From CAYQLT01 sp964418425 (GTDB lineage: Bacteria; Bacillota; Limnochordia; Limnochordales; Geochordaceae), in contig CAYQLT010000016.1 of assembly GCA_964418425.1 (NCBI GenBank), positions 1 to 61,188 on the forward strand: 61,188 nucleotides of DNA. The letters run 5' to 3'. The position numbers and the translations under genes are program-made. Every line of letters starts with the position of its first letter. Positions within the stretch are counted from its first letter, which is position 1. This document shows, piece after piece, positions 33,834 to 41,943 of the stretch. The notes under the pieces are model-generated. The model was not told where the DNA came from. It was given only the letters and a program-made list of their open reading frames with translations, and did not search any database.

Positions 33834-35920
33834 TCGCCTCCCGGTACCGGCTTGCCGGGCGCTACCGCCTGGTGGCGTGCGTGGGCGAGGGCGGCATGGC
33901 CGTCGTCTACCGAGGGATCGACGAGCTTTTGGGGCGGCCCGTCGCGGTGAAGCTCCTGCGAGACCAGTTCGCCGGCGACGGAGAGTTTGTGGAGCGCTTC
34001 CGCCGGGAGGCCCAAGCGGCGGCAAGCCTTTCGCACCCCAACGTGGTGCAGATCTTCGACGTGGGGCAGGATGACGGGCGCCACTTCATCGTCATGGAGC
34101 TGGTGGACGGGCGCAACCTCAAGGCGGTCTTGAAAGAGCGCGGGCGACTGGAGCCTGTCGCGGCCACCGCGGTGGCCCTGGGCGTGGCTCGTGCCCTGGC
34201 CCACGCCCACCGCCACGGCCTCATCCATCGAGACATCAAGCCCCACAACATCCTGCTGACGGCAGAGGGTCTGGTGAAGGTGGCCGACTTCGGCATCGCT
34301 CGCGCTGCATCGGCCACCTCCCTGACGGAAGTGGGCACGATCCTGGGTTCTGTGCACTACTTCTCCCCGGAGCAGGCCCGCGGCGAAACCATCGGCGCTT
34401 CCAGCGACCTGTATTCGCTGGGGGTGGTGCTCTACGAGATGCTGTGCGGGCGCCTGCCCTTCGTTGCCGACTCGCCGCTGGCGGTGGCGCTGAAGCACCT
34501 GCACGATGCGCCGGCCTCGTTGCGGGCTTTTGTACCGGAGGTTCCGGAAGCGCTGGAACGCTGCGTGATGCAGGCGCTTGCCAAAAGACCTGCCGACAGG
34601 CCTGCGTCCGCCGACGCCTTCGCCAACCAACTGCGTCGAGCGGTGCCCCAGGCGGAGGCGTACTCCGTGGCCGAGCTGGTTCGTTCCGCAGAGCCGGCGA
34701 TGCAGCAGGCTCCCCGAGCCGGCAGCGCGACGGTGCCCGCGGCGGGACAGGCGGCTGGGCCAGGCGAGGTTGCCCAGTCCACTCGGGTGGTGGGCCGGCC
34801 ATCTGCCGGGACGCACAGCCCACCCGGGGCGAACGGGCAGGCATCCCAGCGGCGCCCGCGGCCATCGACGGCTCACCGCCGCCGGCGCGGCCTGGTCTGG
34901 GCCTTTGCCGTCGCCTTCGTGGTGGGAGTCGCCGTATCAGCGGGNNNNNNNNNNNNNNNNNNNNNNNNNNNNNNNNNNNNNNNNNNNNNNNNNNNNNNNN
35001 NNNNNNNNNNNNNNNNNNNNNNNNNNNNNNNNNNNNNNNNNNNNGGGCCCGAGCTGGAGCAGGTCCCCGACGTGGTCGGGCTCTCCCTGCGGGACGCCCG
35101 GGTGCTCATCACCCAACGGGGGTTCGTGCTGGGTACGGTGAGCGAGGGATACGCCCCCGACCGGCTTCCCAACACCGTCATCTTTCAGGAACCCGCGGCG
35201 GGCAGCGAACTGGAAAAGGGGCGCGCCATCGACCTCATCGTCAGCCGCGGGCGTGAACCCCTGTCGTCGGTTACGCTGCCGGACTTCACCGGCATGGAGC
35301 TGACCCGGGTCGCCCAGGAGCTGGAGCGGTTGGGCCTGAAGATGGGTTCCACCTGGCCCGAGTACAACAGCAACTATCCCCCCGGCACGGTGATCGACCA
35401 AAATCCGCAGCCCGGAATCCAGCTGGAGCAGGGAAGCTCGGTGGGGCTGGTCTACAGCCAGGGCCCACCCCCCCAGGCTTTCTCGGCTCTTTCGCCGCCC
35501 GAGACCCCCGGCGCAAGCTCTGCCCCGGGCCAGGCTCCTGGCGACAGCAGGTCGCCCCAGGCCCCAGAGTCGCCGTCCGAGGCCACCTCTCGGCAGCCTG
35601 AGGGGAGCTCCTCCCGGGGGGCTGCCCCGGCGGTTCCCGGAGCGGGGGCCGTCCCTGCGGGGCCGGCCCCGGCGGGCGCCGGCGCCAGCAAGTGGCACAG
35701 CGCGGAGGTGAGCATCCAGGTGCCTCCCGGGCCGGCCCGGGAGGTGGTGGTGCTGGTGATCGACGATTTCGGGCCCTCCGAAGCCCTTAGAAAGGTGGCC
35801 CCCGGGGGCGCGCTGATCGTAGAACGGGTCCGAGGACGGGGAATGGCTCCTCGCTTCCAGGTGTACGTGGACGGCCGCATGGTCCAGGAAGCGCCGTTCC
35901 CGACGGCAGCGGGGCAGTGA
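33830..35920 (+). CDS. PASTA-domain Ser/Thr protein kinase (PknB/PrkC type; internal gap)
   Basis: Senses muropeptides and controls growth and germination in Firmicutes. The kinase domain (about 5-265) has GEGGMAVVYRG, the lysine in VAVKLL, catalytic HRDIKPHNIL and DFGIAR. A single membrane segment (GLVWAFAVAFVVGVAVSA) leads into the N-run; two PASTA domains are visible after it (VPDVVGLSLRDARVLI; LPDFTGMELTRVAQEL). A Pro/Ser-rich linker and an Ig-like C-terminal domain (about 615-696) follow. GTG 33830 overlaps the rlmN stop. Further PASTA repeats may be hidden. The cognate phosphatase prpC is missing here. Confidence 0.93.
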   Translation: MIASRYRLAGRYRLVACVGEGGMAVVYRGIDELLGRPVAVKLLRDQFAGDGEFVERFRREAQAAASLSHPNVVQIFDVGQDDGRHFIVMELVDGRNLKAVLKERGRLEPVAATAVALGVARALAHAHRHGLIHRDIKPHNILLTAEGLVKVADFGIARAASATSLTEVGTILGSVHYFSPEQARGETIGASSDLYSLGVVLYEMLCGRLPFVADSPLAVALKHLHDAPASLRAFVPEVPEALERCVMQALAKRPADRPASADAFANQLRRAVPQAEAYSVAELVRSAEPAMQQAPRAGSATVPAAGQAAGPGEVAQSTRVVGRPSAGTHSPPGANGQASQRRPRPSTAHRRRRGLVWAFAVAFVVGVAVSAXXXXXXXXXXXXXXXXXXXXXXXXXXXXXXXXXXGPELEQVPDVVGLSLRDARVLITQRGFVLGTVSEGYAPDRLPNTVIFQEPAAGSELEKGRAIDLIVSRGREPLSSVTLPDFTGMELTRVAQELERLGLKMGSTWPEYNSNYPPGTVIDQNPQPGIQLEQGSSVGLVYSQGPPPQAFSALSPPETPGASSAPGQAPGDSRSPQAPESPSEATSRQPEGSSSRGAAPAVPGAGAVPAGPAPAGAGASKWHSAEVSIQVPPGPAREVVVLVIDDFGPSEALRKVAPGGALIVERVRGRGMAPRFQVYVDGRMVQEAPFPTAAGQ
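34945..35044. other. assembly gap (100 N)
   Basis: Placeholder gap between the pknB transmembrane helix and the first visible PASTA domain. PASTA repeats are a likely cause of assembly failure. Confidence 0.95.
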
Positions 35921-35923
35921 GGC

Positions 35924-36883
35924 GTGGACGGGGACGCGGGTCTGGCCACGGAGATCAGAACCAGCGCACAGGGGTGCAGGGAGGTCGATGCCCGCCCGCT
36001 CTGTGCGGGAGTGGTCCTGACCCGCCTGGCCGGTTTTTACACGGTGCAGCTGGAGGACGGGCGCACGGCCCGCTGCGTGCTTCGGGGAAAGGTGCGAAAG
36101 CAAGAGGTCGTGCTGGCGGGGGACCGGGTCCGGGTGAGATTGGTCGGGCCCGGTGAAGGCGTCATCGAGGCGGTCATGCCCCGAACGAGCTGCCTGCAGC
36201 GCCCCCCCATCGCCAACGTGACCCGTCTTGTGGTGGTGGCCGCGCTTGCCCGGCCGGACCCTGACCTGCTGTTGACGGATCGGCTCCTGGTCGTCGGGGA
36301 GGCCGAGGGGCTCAAGCCGGTGGTCTGCCTCAACAAAGCCGACCTGGTGGAGCCGGGCCGGGCCCGGGAGGTCGCGGACCTGTATGCCGGTGCCGGCTAC
36401 CCCACGGTGGTGACCAGCGCCCGGACCGGTCAGGGTCTGGACGAGCTGGCAGGGTGGCTGCAGGGTCACATCGGCACCCTGACCGGGCCTTCCGGGGTGG
36501 GAAAATCCGCCTTGATCAACGCCCTGAGCCCCCAGGCCAAAGCGCCCACCGCTGAATTGAGCGAGAAGGGGAACCGCGGGCGCCACACCACCCGGGCCGT
36601 GCGGCTGCTGCCTCTGGCGGGTGGTGGGCTTTTGGCGGATACGCCGGGCTTTTCGCGCCTGGATCTGGCGGGTATCGAGCCGCGGCGCCTGCCCCATCTG
36701 ATGCCGGATGTACGGCGGTGGTCCGACCAGTGCCACTTTCGAGCCGACTGCCTGCACCGGGGCGAGCCGGGGTGTGCGGTGCAGGCCGCGGTGCAGCGAG
36801 GGGAGATCGCTGCGGTGCGCTACCGCCACTACCTGCGCCTGCTGGACGAGGTGCTGGAGATGGAGGCCCGGCGATACCTGTGA
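35924..36883 (+). CDS. rsgA: ribosome small subunit-dependent GTPase RsgA
   Basis: Circularly permuted GTPase for 30S maturation. 319 residues: N-terminal OB-fold (about 20-85), then G4 NKADL before G1 GPSGVGKSALIN and G3 ADTPGFS, the permuted order typical of the family, and a C-terminal zinc knuckle with Cys/Cys/His/Cys (CHFRADCLHRGEPGC). GTG 35924 lies 3 nt after pknB. A known target of PrkC-type kinases in Bacillus, so co-expression is sensible. Confidence 0.95.
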   Translation: MDGDAGLATEIRTSAQGCREVDARPLCAGVVLTRLAGFYTVQLEDGRTARCVLRGKVRKQEVVLAGDRVRVRLVGPGEGVIEAVMPRTSCLQRPPIANVTRLVVVAALARPDPDLLLTDRLLVVGEAEGLKPVVCLNKADLVEPGRAREVADLYAGAGYPTVVTSARTGQGLDELAGWLQGHIGTLTGPSGVGKSALINALSPQAKAPTAELSEKGNRGRHTTRAVRLLPLAGGGLLADTPGFSRLDLAGIEPRRLPHLMPDVRRWSDQCHFRADCLHRGEPGCAVQAAVQRGEIAAVRYRHYLRLLDEVLEMEARRYL

Positions 36884-36921
36884 ACGCTCAGCGCCATGGG
36901 GGATCGGAGTCGGGACGAAGC

Positions 36922-37581
36922 GTGAAGGTGGCCCCATCCATCCTCGCGGCGGACTTCGCTCGGTTAGCCGACTCCATTGCCAGGGTGCCCAACGCGGACT
37001 GGCTTCACGTGGACGTGATGGACGGTCATTTCGTGCCCAACCTTACCATCGGACCCCCGGTGGTCGCCGCGATCCGAAGGGTGACATCCCTGCCGCTGGA
37101 TGTGCACCTGATGGTGCGCCGTCCCGAAGCCATGCTGGAAGCGTTCGCGGCGGCCGGGGCGGACCACTTGACGGTGCACGTGGAGGCCACGGATCACCTG
37201 GACCGTGTCCTGCGGGCCATCCGCTCCCTCGGACTTCGCGCCGGGGCTGCCTTGAACCCCGCCACGGGGCCGGAGGCGCTGGAGTACGTTTGGGAACTGC
37301 TGGACCAGGCCCTGGTCATGACCGTCAACCCCGGCTTTGGAGGCCAGGAATACCTGCCGGTCATGCGGCGCAAGGTGGCCCAGGTGCGCCGGCGGGTGGA
37401 AGAGCTGGGGCTTTCGTGCGAGGTGGTCGTGGACGGCGGCATCGACCCTCAAGCCGGCCGGGAGATGGTGCAGGCGGGCGCCTCCGTGCTGGTGGCAGGC
37501 TCGTGGGTCTTCTCGGCACCCGACCCCGCCGCCGCCGTCCAGGCCCTTCGCGAGCTGGGTGCCTGCCAGCTGGGCGCCTGA
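36922..37581 (+). CDS. rpe: ribulose-phosphate 3-epimerase
   Basis: Pentose-phosphate pathway TIM-barrel enzyme. 219 residues. Metal and substrate motifs: APSILAADF, HVDVMDGHFVPNLTIGP, HLMV, MTVNPGFGGQ and VVDGGID. GTG 36922 follows GGAG. Position after rsgA is conserved in Firmicutes. thiN, the next gene in Bacillus, is not present. Confidence 0.96.
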   Translation: MKVAPSILAADFARLADSIARVPNADWLHVDVMDGHFVPNLTIGPPVVAAIRRVTSLPLDVHLMVRRPEAMLEAFAAAGADHLTVHVEATDHLDRVLRAIRSLGLRAGAALNPATGPEALEYVWELLDQALVMTVNPGFGGQEYLPVMRRKVAQVRRRVEELGLSCEVVVDGGIDPQAGREMVQAGASVLVAGSWVFSAPDPAAAVQALRELGACQLGA

Positions 37582-37710
37582 GGGCCGACTCCAATCGCCT
37601 GGATTCTCCCTCGGCTGGTTAAAACAGGAGCACGCGGGCGACCGGCAGCGCTTGGGTGCCAAGATCTCCCTCCCGAGGTTCCCAGCCGGTTACAAGGGGC
37701 ATGGATGGAT

Positions 37711-37739
37711 TTGTTGTTATTGGGAAGCTCTGCTATTCT
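37711..37739 (+). promoter_or_regulatory. sigma-A-type promoter ahead of the 37784 gene
   Basis: -35 TTGTTG (37711-37716), 17-nt spacer, extended -10 TGC TATTCT (37734-37739). Predicted start about 37746, 38 nt before ATG 37784. It sits in a stretch notably AT-rich for this window. Confidence 0.6.
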
Positions 37740-37783
37740 GCTTTCAGCGTCCGGCGGCAACTCGAGGTCTCGGGGGGGTGGTC

Positions 37784-38617
37784 ATGGCAGACAGGCCGAC
37801 CGGTGCGGGCCGGGCGGCAACACGGATGGCATGTCATCCCGAAGACGGGAGATGCAGTTGCCGACAAGACTCCCACACTCCTCTTGCCTACGGGCACTGG
37901 CTGGTGAGCGGGTACGTGGATAGGAGCCCTTCCAGGACCCATCAGCGATGCACCTTGATTGCCGCCGGGCGCCCCCGGCCCGACGCAGGGGGCAGCGAGA
38001 ACGGCTTCAGCAACCCTCGCGCCAGGGGACAGGCCGTCGGGGTGGTGGCGGATCGTCCGGAGGTTCGGCCCCTGGCCTTCCAGGTCGCCACCGGCCTGGT
38101 CCGGTACTGGAGGCAACGAGGCATGCGTGTGGCGGTGCGTGGCTGGCTGTTGCGCCGGGCGCCAGGAGGCGTCCCGGCGGGGGAACCCTGGGGACGGGCG
38201 GTGGTGGGTTGGGCCTGCAGGCAGAGGCGACGGGCCCACTTCAGCCTGGCATACGTGGAGCCGGTAGTACCCGGAGGCTGCTCCATGCCGGGCGGTCCGG
38301 ACCGTTTTGACCGGCTGGTTCGGGTCTGCGGCTGGGGCTCTTCACACCGGGGATACGGTCCACTGGCATGCGAGGCGCCCCGGGCCAGGCGCAGCTTTCG
38401 CATCGTCGTGCGCGACAGCGGCCGCGAGCTGTGGCTGTACGAGGAGCCGACCCCAGACGTCGCAAGCCCACGGGGCCGGCGCGAGCCTGCTCCGGAAGGG
38501 GACCCCAGTGAACAGGCCACCTCGCTGGAGGAGCTCGTCCTGCGCCTGGGTTGTCTGCTGGTGCTGCCGGTCCATGCAAGCGGGCCTAATGGGCCAGCTG
38601 CACCCGACCCTTTTTGA
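37784..38617 (+). CDS. protein of unknown function, possibly OB-fold/SSB-like
   Basis: 277 residues; I do not recognise a family with confidence. Residues ~37-147 follow the order of strands in single-stranded DNA-binding proteins: LVSGYVDRSPS, then CTLIAAGRP, then VATGLVRYWRQRGMRVAVRG (compare SSB helix plus 'YLKKGSLVAVEG'), then AHFSLAYVEPV. A second part (~165-265) has FRIVVRDSGRELWLYEEP and LEELVLRLGCLLVLPV. Support for a real gene: its own promoter, GGGGGGG before ATG 37784, and a coherent fold-like pattern. Third-position GC is visibly lower than in neighbours. It occupies the thiN/spoVM position and overlaps the convergent rpmB end by 32 nt. Confidence 0.55.
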   Translation: MADRPTGAGRAATRMACHPEDGRCSCRQDSHTPLAYGHWLVSGYVDRSPSRTHQRCTLIAAGRPRPDAGGSENGFSNPRARGQAVGVVADRPEVRPLAFQVATGLVRYWRQRGMRVAVRGWLLRRAPGGVPAGEPWGRAVVGWACRQRRRAHFSLAYVEPVVPGGCSMPGGPDRFDRLVRVCGWGSSHRGYGPLACEAPRARRSFRIVVRDSGRELWLYEEPTPDVASPRGRREPAPEGDPSEQATSLEELVLRLGCLLVLPVHASGPNGPAAPDPF

Positions 38618-38777
38618 GGCAGCGTGTACAAACGTACGCCCGCTGAACCCGGCCGTCCAGCTGGATGCGCCGGGAGTGGAGGTTGGCTCGCCACGTGCGA
38701 TGCGTGTGGCGGTTTGACTTGCTCACGTTAAAACCGCTCAGGTTTCCCTTGCCGCAAATCCGACAAACCCTGGCCAA
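38586..38777 (-). CDS. rpmB: 50S ribosomal protein L28
   Basis: 63 residues from TTG 38777, which has GAGGAG upstream. RVCRICGKGNLSGFNVSKSN with the CxxC pair, a rare HTHRTWRANL segment, and a second CTRC pair indicate the zinc-binding (C+) form. Minus strand as in Bacillus, where rpmB also opposes its neighbours. Its own promoter lies at 38820-38848. Confidence 0.95.
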   Translation of the reverse strand: MARVCRICGKGNLSGFNVSKSNRHTHRTWRANLHSRRIQLDGRVQRAYVCTRCLKKGRVQLAH

Positions 38778-38819
38778 CGGTGCTCCTCTCCTCAATGGCC
38801 CCTGCTTGAGCCGACGGGC

Positions 38820-38848
38820 ATTGTACCACGCCCGTGCTCCCGGCTCAA
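38820..38848 (-). promoter_or_regulatory. sigma-A-type promoter for rpmB
   Basis: On the minus strand: -35 TTGAGC (38848-38843), 17-nt spacer, -10 TACAAT (38825-38820). Predicted start about 38813, 36 nt before the rpmB TTG. Confidence 0.7.
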
Positions 38849-38987
38849 CGGGTCCGGGCCCGCCCGCAAAGGAAGATCCCACCGCCCCGGGGAACTACAG
38901 ACCGCTCGCCCCTGCGCGGGAGGGAGCGGGCAAGGGGGCACCCGGTGTGGCCGTCTTGAGAACATCCATCGCGGCGTTCACATCCAG

Positions 38988-39203
38988 GTGACGGAGGCGC
39001 AACTGGTGGTCAGCCTGTTCGTGATCGTGGAATACGGCGTCAACATCCTCCAGGTGGCTCGGGTTGTGATGGATCGGGTGAACTACGGCCTGGAGCACCT
39101 ATCCGGCCTTTGCGTGGACCGGATTCACGTCCACCTCCCGGGGGTGCGGGTACCGTCCTCCAGGTCGCGCCGTTCCCATGAGGCGTTGGGCCGGAGGGCC
39201 TGA
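38988..39203 (+). CDS. Asp23/YloU family protein, N-terminally truncated
   Basis: 71 residues where the family has ~120. The C-terminal half is clear: LVVSLFVIVEYGVNILQVARV and VNYGLEHLSGLCVDRIHVHL, ending GVRV. The N-terminal half (GKIEIAPEV...-type) is not encoded in this frame. Upstream the frame stays open (GRLENIHRGVHIQ joins smoothly) but has no start codon, and a faint APGVAVL in another frame suggests a frameshifted or decayed N-terminus. GTG 38988 is the only start. Asp23 proteins are membrane-associated and paired with the DAK protein YloV, as here. Confidence 0.65.
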   Translation: MTEAQLVVSLFVIVEYGVNILQVARVVMDRVNYGLEHLSGLCVDRIHVHLPGVRVPSSRSRRSHEALGRRA

Positions 39204-39205
39204 CG

Positions 39206-40426
39206 GTGGGAAGCCCCCTGCAGGCGCTGGACGCCGGGGCCTTCGTGCGCTGGCTGGAGCTGGCAGCCCGCAGGCTTGAGCAGGAGCGAGACCGCATCGA
39301 CACCCTCAACGTCTTCCCCGTAGCCGACGCCGATACGGGGACGAACCTGTGGCTCACGCTGCAGGCTGCCTGCAGGGCCGTCGCCTCCGCACGGCGTCGG
39401 CCGTCGCTTCGAGCCCTCTCTTCGGCCGCGGCCCGCGGGGCCCTGATGGGGGCCAGGGGAAACTCGGGCGTCATCTTCTCCCAGTTTCTGCACGGCCTGG
39501 CTTCTCACATCGTGGCCCTCCCCCGGGGCGCGCGTCTGGACGGGCCCGCCCTGGCACGGGCGCTGGAGGCGGCCTGCCAGGCGGCCTATGCCGCGGTGAT
39601 GCGACCCGTGGAAGGCACCATCCTGACTGCCGGGCGGGAGGCGGCCCGGTGTGCGAAAGAGGCCGCGCAGGGCTCGGATCGGTCCCTGGCCGCGGTGGTG
39701 GAGGCGGCGGTGGCCGGGGCGAGCCGGGCGGTGCGGGAAAGCCCGGGGCTTTTGGCCCCGTTGGCCCGGGCCGGCGTGGTGGATGCGGGGGCCGAAGGGC
39801 TGTGGCTGGTGCTGGAGGCCCTGCGCGAGGTGGTTTGGCAAGCAGGGGAGGGTGCGCAGGGAGCCGAAGCGGGCCACAGGGCGGATGCCCGCGCCGGAGA
39901 GGCGGCTTGCCCGGCAGGGGCGAGCGCCAGGCCCTCTGTCGAGGCGGCGGTGCCGCCTGCAGGCACGACCCGGCCGCGATATTGCACCCAGCTGGTGCTG
40001 CGCGGCTGCGGGGTCGGGGTGCGGGCCGTGCGTCGGGAGGCGGGCCGGTGGGGAGAGTCGGTGGCCGTGGCTGGGGACGAAGGGCTCGTGAAGGTTCATC
40101 TTCATACCCATCGGCCGGCCGAGGTTGTCGAGGCGATGCGCCGGTGGGGTGAGGTCGTCTCCGTGGTGGTTTTGGACATGGGCGGCCAAAACCGCGAGGT
40201 GGGGATCGGCTCCGGCTTGAACCAACCGGGTGTTTCGGGAGGTGAGCCTCCGCAAGACCGGCGGCGGGCATCGGGCCGAGACAGCCGGAGGGCGGGGAAA
40301 CACGGTGCGGGTGGTGGGGGGGATCGCGAGGGGTCGGCCGCTCAAGGCGCCGCCCGGGCGCCGGGTGCGGCCGACGGCCGACCGGGTGCGCCAGTCACTC
40401 ATGGACATCCTGCGCCCGTGGATTGA
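39206..40426 (+). CDS. DAK/FakA (YloV) family protein lacking the C-terminal domain
   Basis: Family proteins are fatty-acid kinases (FakA) working with FakB. The DhaL ATP-binding domain is present (TLNVFPVADADTGTN, GARGNSGVIFSQF, EGTILTAGREAA, GVVDAGAEGLWLVLEAL), then the middle domain (CTQLVLRGCG, VKVHLHTHRPAEV). After VVVLDMGGQN, where the ~200-residue C-terminal domain should begin, the sequence becomes Gly/Arg-rich and runs 122 nt into rsmD in another frame. Full FakA is about 550 residues. So the gene appears truncated with loss of its own stop; residues ~335-406 are probably meaningless. Whether DhaL plus middle domain is still active is unknown. Confidence 0.8.
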   Translation: MGSPLQALDAGAFVRWLELAARRLEQERDRIDTLNVFPVADADTGTNLWLTLQAACRAVASARRRPSLRALSSAAARGALMGARGNSGVIFSQFLHGLASHIVALPRGARLDGPALARALEAACQAAYAAVMRPVEGTILTAGREAARCAKEAAQGSDRSLAAVVEAAVAGASRAVRESPGLLAPLARAGVVDAGAEGLWLVLEALREVVWQAGEGAQGAEAGHRADARAGEAACPAGASARPSVEAAVPPAGTTRPRYCTQLVLRGCGVGVRAVRREAGRWGESVAVAGDEGLVKVHLHTHRPAEVVEAMRRWGEVVSVVVLDMGGQNREVGIGSGLNQPGVSGGEPPQDRRRASGRDSRRAGKHGAGGGGDREGSAAQGAARAPGAADGRPGAPVTHGHPAPVD

Positions 40427-40874
40427 GGGGCGGCTGTGGCTGGACCTGTATGCGGGTTGCGGGGCCGTAGGCATCGAAGCGCTGAGCCGGGGTGCTGCCG
40501 GCGCCGTGTTCGTGGAGCGTTGCCCGCAAGCCTGCCGGGCGATCCACCACAACCTCCAACTGACGGGCCTCGCGGCGCGGGCCGAGGTGTGCTGTGAAGC
40601 GGCCGAAGCGGCCGTGGCCCGGCTTTTGCGAGAGGGCCGCCGCTTCGACGTGGTGTTCGCCGACCCCCCATACGGCGATACCCCCCACGGGGAGCCGGGG
40701 GTGACCGCGAGGCTGGTCGAGCTGGTGGGGCCGGGCGGGCTGGTGGTATGGCAGCACCCGTGCAAGGCCCCATCGCCCGCGCTCCCGGGCATGGCCGGCG
40801 TGCGGCAGTGCCGCTACGGGGAGACGTGCCTATCGTTTTTCGCACGACGGGAGGAGGGGTCGCCATGGCCGTAG
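40305..40874 (+). CDS. rsmD: 16S rRNA m2G966 methyltransferase RsmD
   Basis: 189 residues. Start VRVVGGIARGRPLKAPPG, then RPTADRVRQSLMDIL, SAM motif LDLYAGCGAVGIEALSRGA and catalytic FADPPYG are all standard. GTG 40305 has GGAGGGCGGGG upstream; the longer frame from 40230 adds low-complexity sequence overlapping yloV. Followed by coaD with a 10-nt overlap, the conserved ylbH-ylbI pair of Bacillus. Confidence 0.95.
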   Translation: MRVVGGIARGRPLKAPPGRRVRPTADRVRQSLMDILRPWIEGRLWLDLYAGCGAVGIEALSRGAAGAVFVERCPQACRAIHHNLQLTGLAARAEVCCEAAEAAVARLLREGRRFDVVFADPPYGDTPHGEPGVTARLVELVGPGGLVVWQHPCKAPSPALPGMAGVRQCRYGETCLSFFARREEGSPWP

Positions 40875-41392
40875 CGGTCTATCCGGGAAGCTTCGACCCC
40901 GTAACCTTCGGCCACCTGGACATCATCGGCCGCGCCTCGGCCATCTTCGATCGGGTGTACGTGGCGGTGCTGCGCAATCCGGCCAAGACGCCCCTGTTTT
41001 CGGTGGACGAGAGGCTGGCCATGCTGAAGGAGGCGTGCCAGGACCTGGCCAACGTGCGCTGCGAGGCCTTCTCCGGGTTGGTGGTGGACTTCGCACGCTC
41101 CAAGGGGGCCCGGGTCATCGTGCGGGGACTCCGGGCTTTGTCCGACTTCGAGTATGAGTTCGTGATGGCGGCCATGAACCGCCACCTCAACACCGAAGTG
41201 GAGACCGTCTTCATCATGACCTCCAGCGAGTACGCCTTCGTCAGCTCCAGTCTCATCAAAGAGGTTGCACAATTCGGCGGGGACGTAACCCGGTGGGTGC
41301 CGCCAGGGGTGGCTCGTCGCCTGGCAGGCCGGTTCGGCCCGGCGGGAACCGGCTGCGGCAAGCCCTCGCCCGGGCAGGGGGGCGGGATGTGA
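40865..41392 (+). CDS. coaD: phosphopantetheine adenylyltransferase
   Basis: Penultimate step of coenzyme A synthesis. 175 residues. Nucleotidyltransferase motif YPGSFDPVTFGHLDII, VIVRGLRALSDFEYEFVMA and the SSSLIKEVA motif are present. ATG 40865 has GGAGGAGG upstream. A ~15-residue Gly/Pro tail follows the core. Its stop overlaps the next start. The product also supplies the ACP prosthetic group used by the fab genes downstream. Confidence 0.96.
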   Translation: MAVAVYPGSFDPVTFGHLDIIGRASAIFDRVYVAVLRNPAKTPLFSVDERLAMLKEACQDLANVRCEAFSGLVVDFARSKGARVIVRGLRALSDFEYEFVMAAMNRHLNTEVETVFIMTSSEYAFVSSSLIKEVAQFGGDVTRWVPPGVARRLAGRFGPAGTGCGKPSPGQGGGM

Positions 41393-41943
41393 CCGACCTG
41401 TCGAAACCTCTCACGCTGATCATGCTGGTGGACCGCCTGGAGCGGCTGATCGCTGGCTCGCCGCCGGTGCCTTTGGGGGGCCGGGTGATGGTCCGGACGG
41501 AGGAGGCCATGGATCTCATCCGGCGGATCCGGGAGGCCATCCCGGAGGAGGTGCAGCGGGCAGCGGAGGTTCTGGAAGCCCGGGAACGGCTGATGCAGGA
41601 AAGCCAGGCGGAAGCCGACCGCATCGTGCTGCGGGCGGAGGAGTACGCGGCCCGTCTGGTCCGGGAGAGCGCCATCCTGCAGGAGGCCCGTGCGCAAGCC
41701 CAGCAGCTGCTGGAGGAACACCGGCGCCGGGCGCACGAGCTGGAGGCGGGGGCCAACGAGTACGCCGACTCCGTTCTGATGCTGGTGGAGCAGGCCCTGG
41801 ACAAAACCCTTTCGGAGATCGAACGCCATCTCCGCCAGGTTCAGGAAGGCCGCAAGGAGCTGGCACGTCGCCTGCAGGCCTTCGAGGCCGACCGCGGGCA
41901 GGGTGAGGAGGTCCCCGGCGAACAGGCCCGGCCGGCCTCCTAA
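41389..41943 (+). CDS. coiled-coil protein, ATP-synthase-b/DivIVA-like pattern
   Basis: 184 residues. The N-terminus TLIMLVDRLERLIAGSPPVPLGGRVMV is followed by a long charged helix (about 50-175) with repeated Glu/Arg/Gln/Ala heptads. Such proteins next to coaD in clostridia-like genomes are usually labelled 'ATPase' or V-type subunit E-like because of the coiled coil alone; no ATP-binding motif is present. Role unknown, perhaps a membrane or septum scaffold. GTG 41389 overlaps the coaD stop. Its 3' end overlaps the convergent ylbJ stop by 4 nt. Confidence 0.75.
   Translation: MTDLSKPLTLIMLVDRLERLIAGSPPVPLGGRVMVRTEEAMDLIRRIREAIPEEVQRAAEVLEARERLMQESQAEADRIVLRAEEYAARLVRESAILQEARAQAQQLLEEHRRRAHELEAGANEYADSVLMLVEQALDKTLSEIERHLRQVQEGRKELARRLQAFEADRGQGEEVPGEQARPAS

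Noticed and set aside
37655..37735. Possible SpoVM-like peptide (AKISLPRFPAG) upstream of the 37784 gene
   Set aside because: It recalls the SpoVM pattern and lies in the right place, but no start codon with a ribosome site precedes it, no stop follows after ~26 residues, and the predicted promoter lies inside it.
37942..38694. Minus-strand ORF of 250 codons opposite the 37784 gene
   Set aside because: Pro/Ser/Arg-rich shadow frame that also overlaps rpmB in another frame; no start signal or domain.
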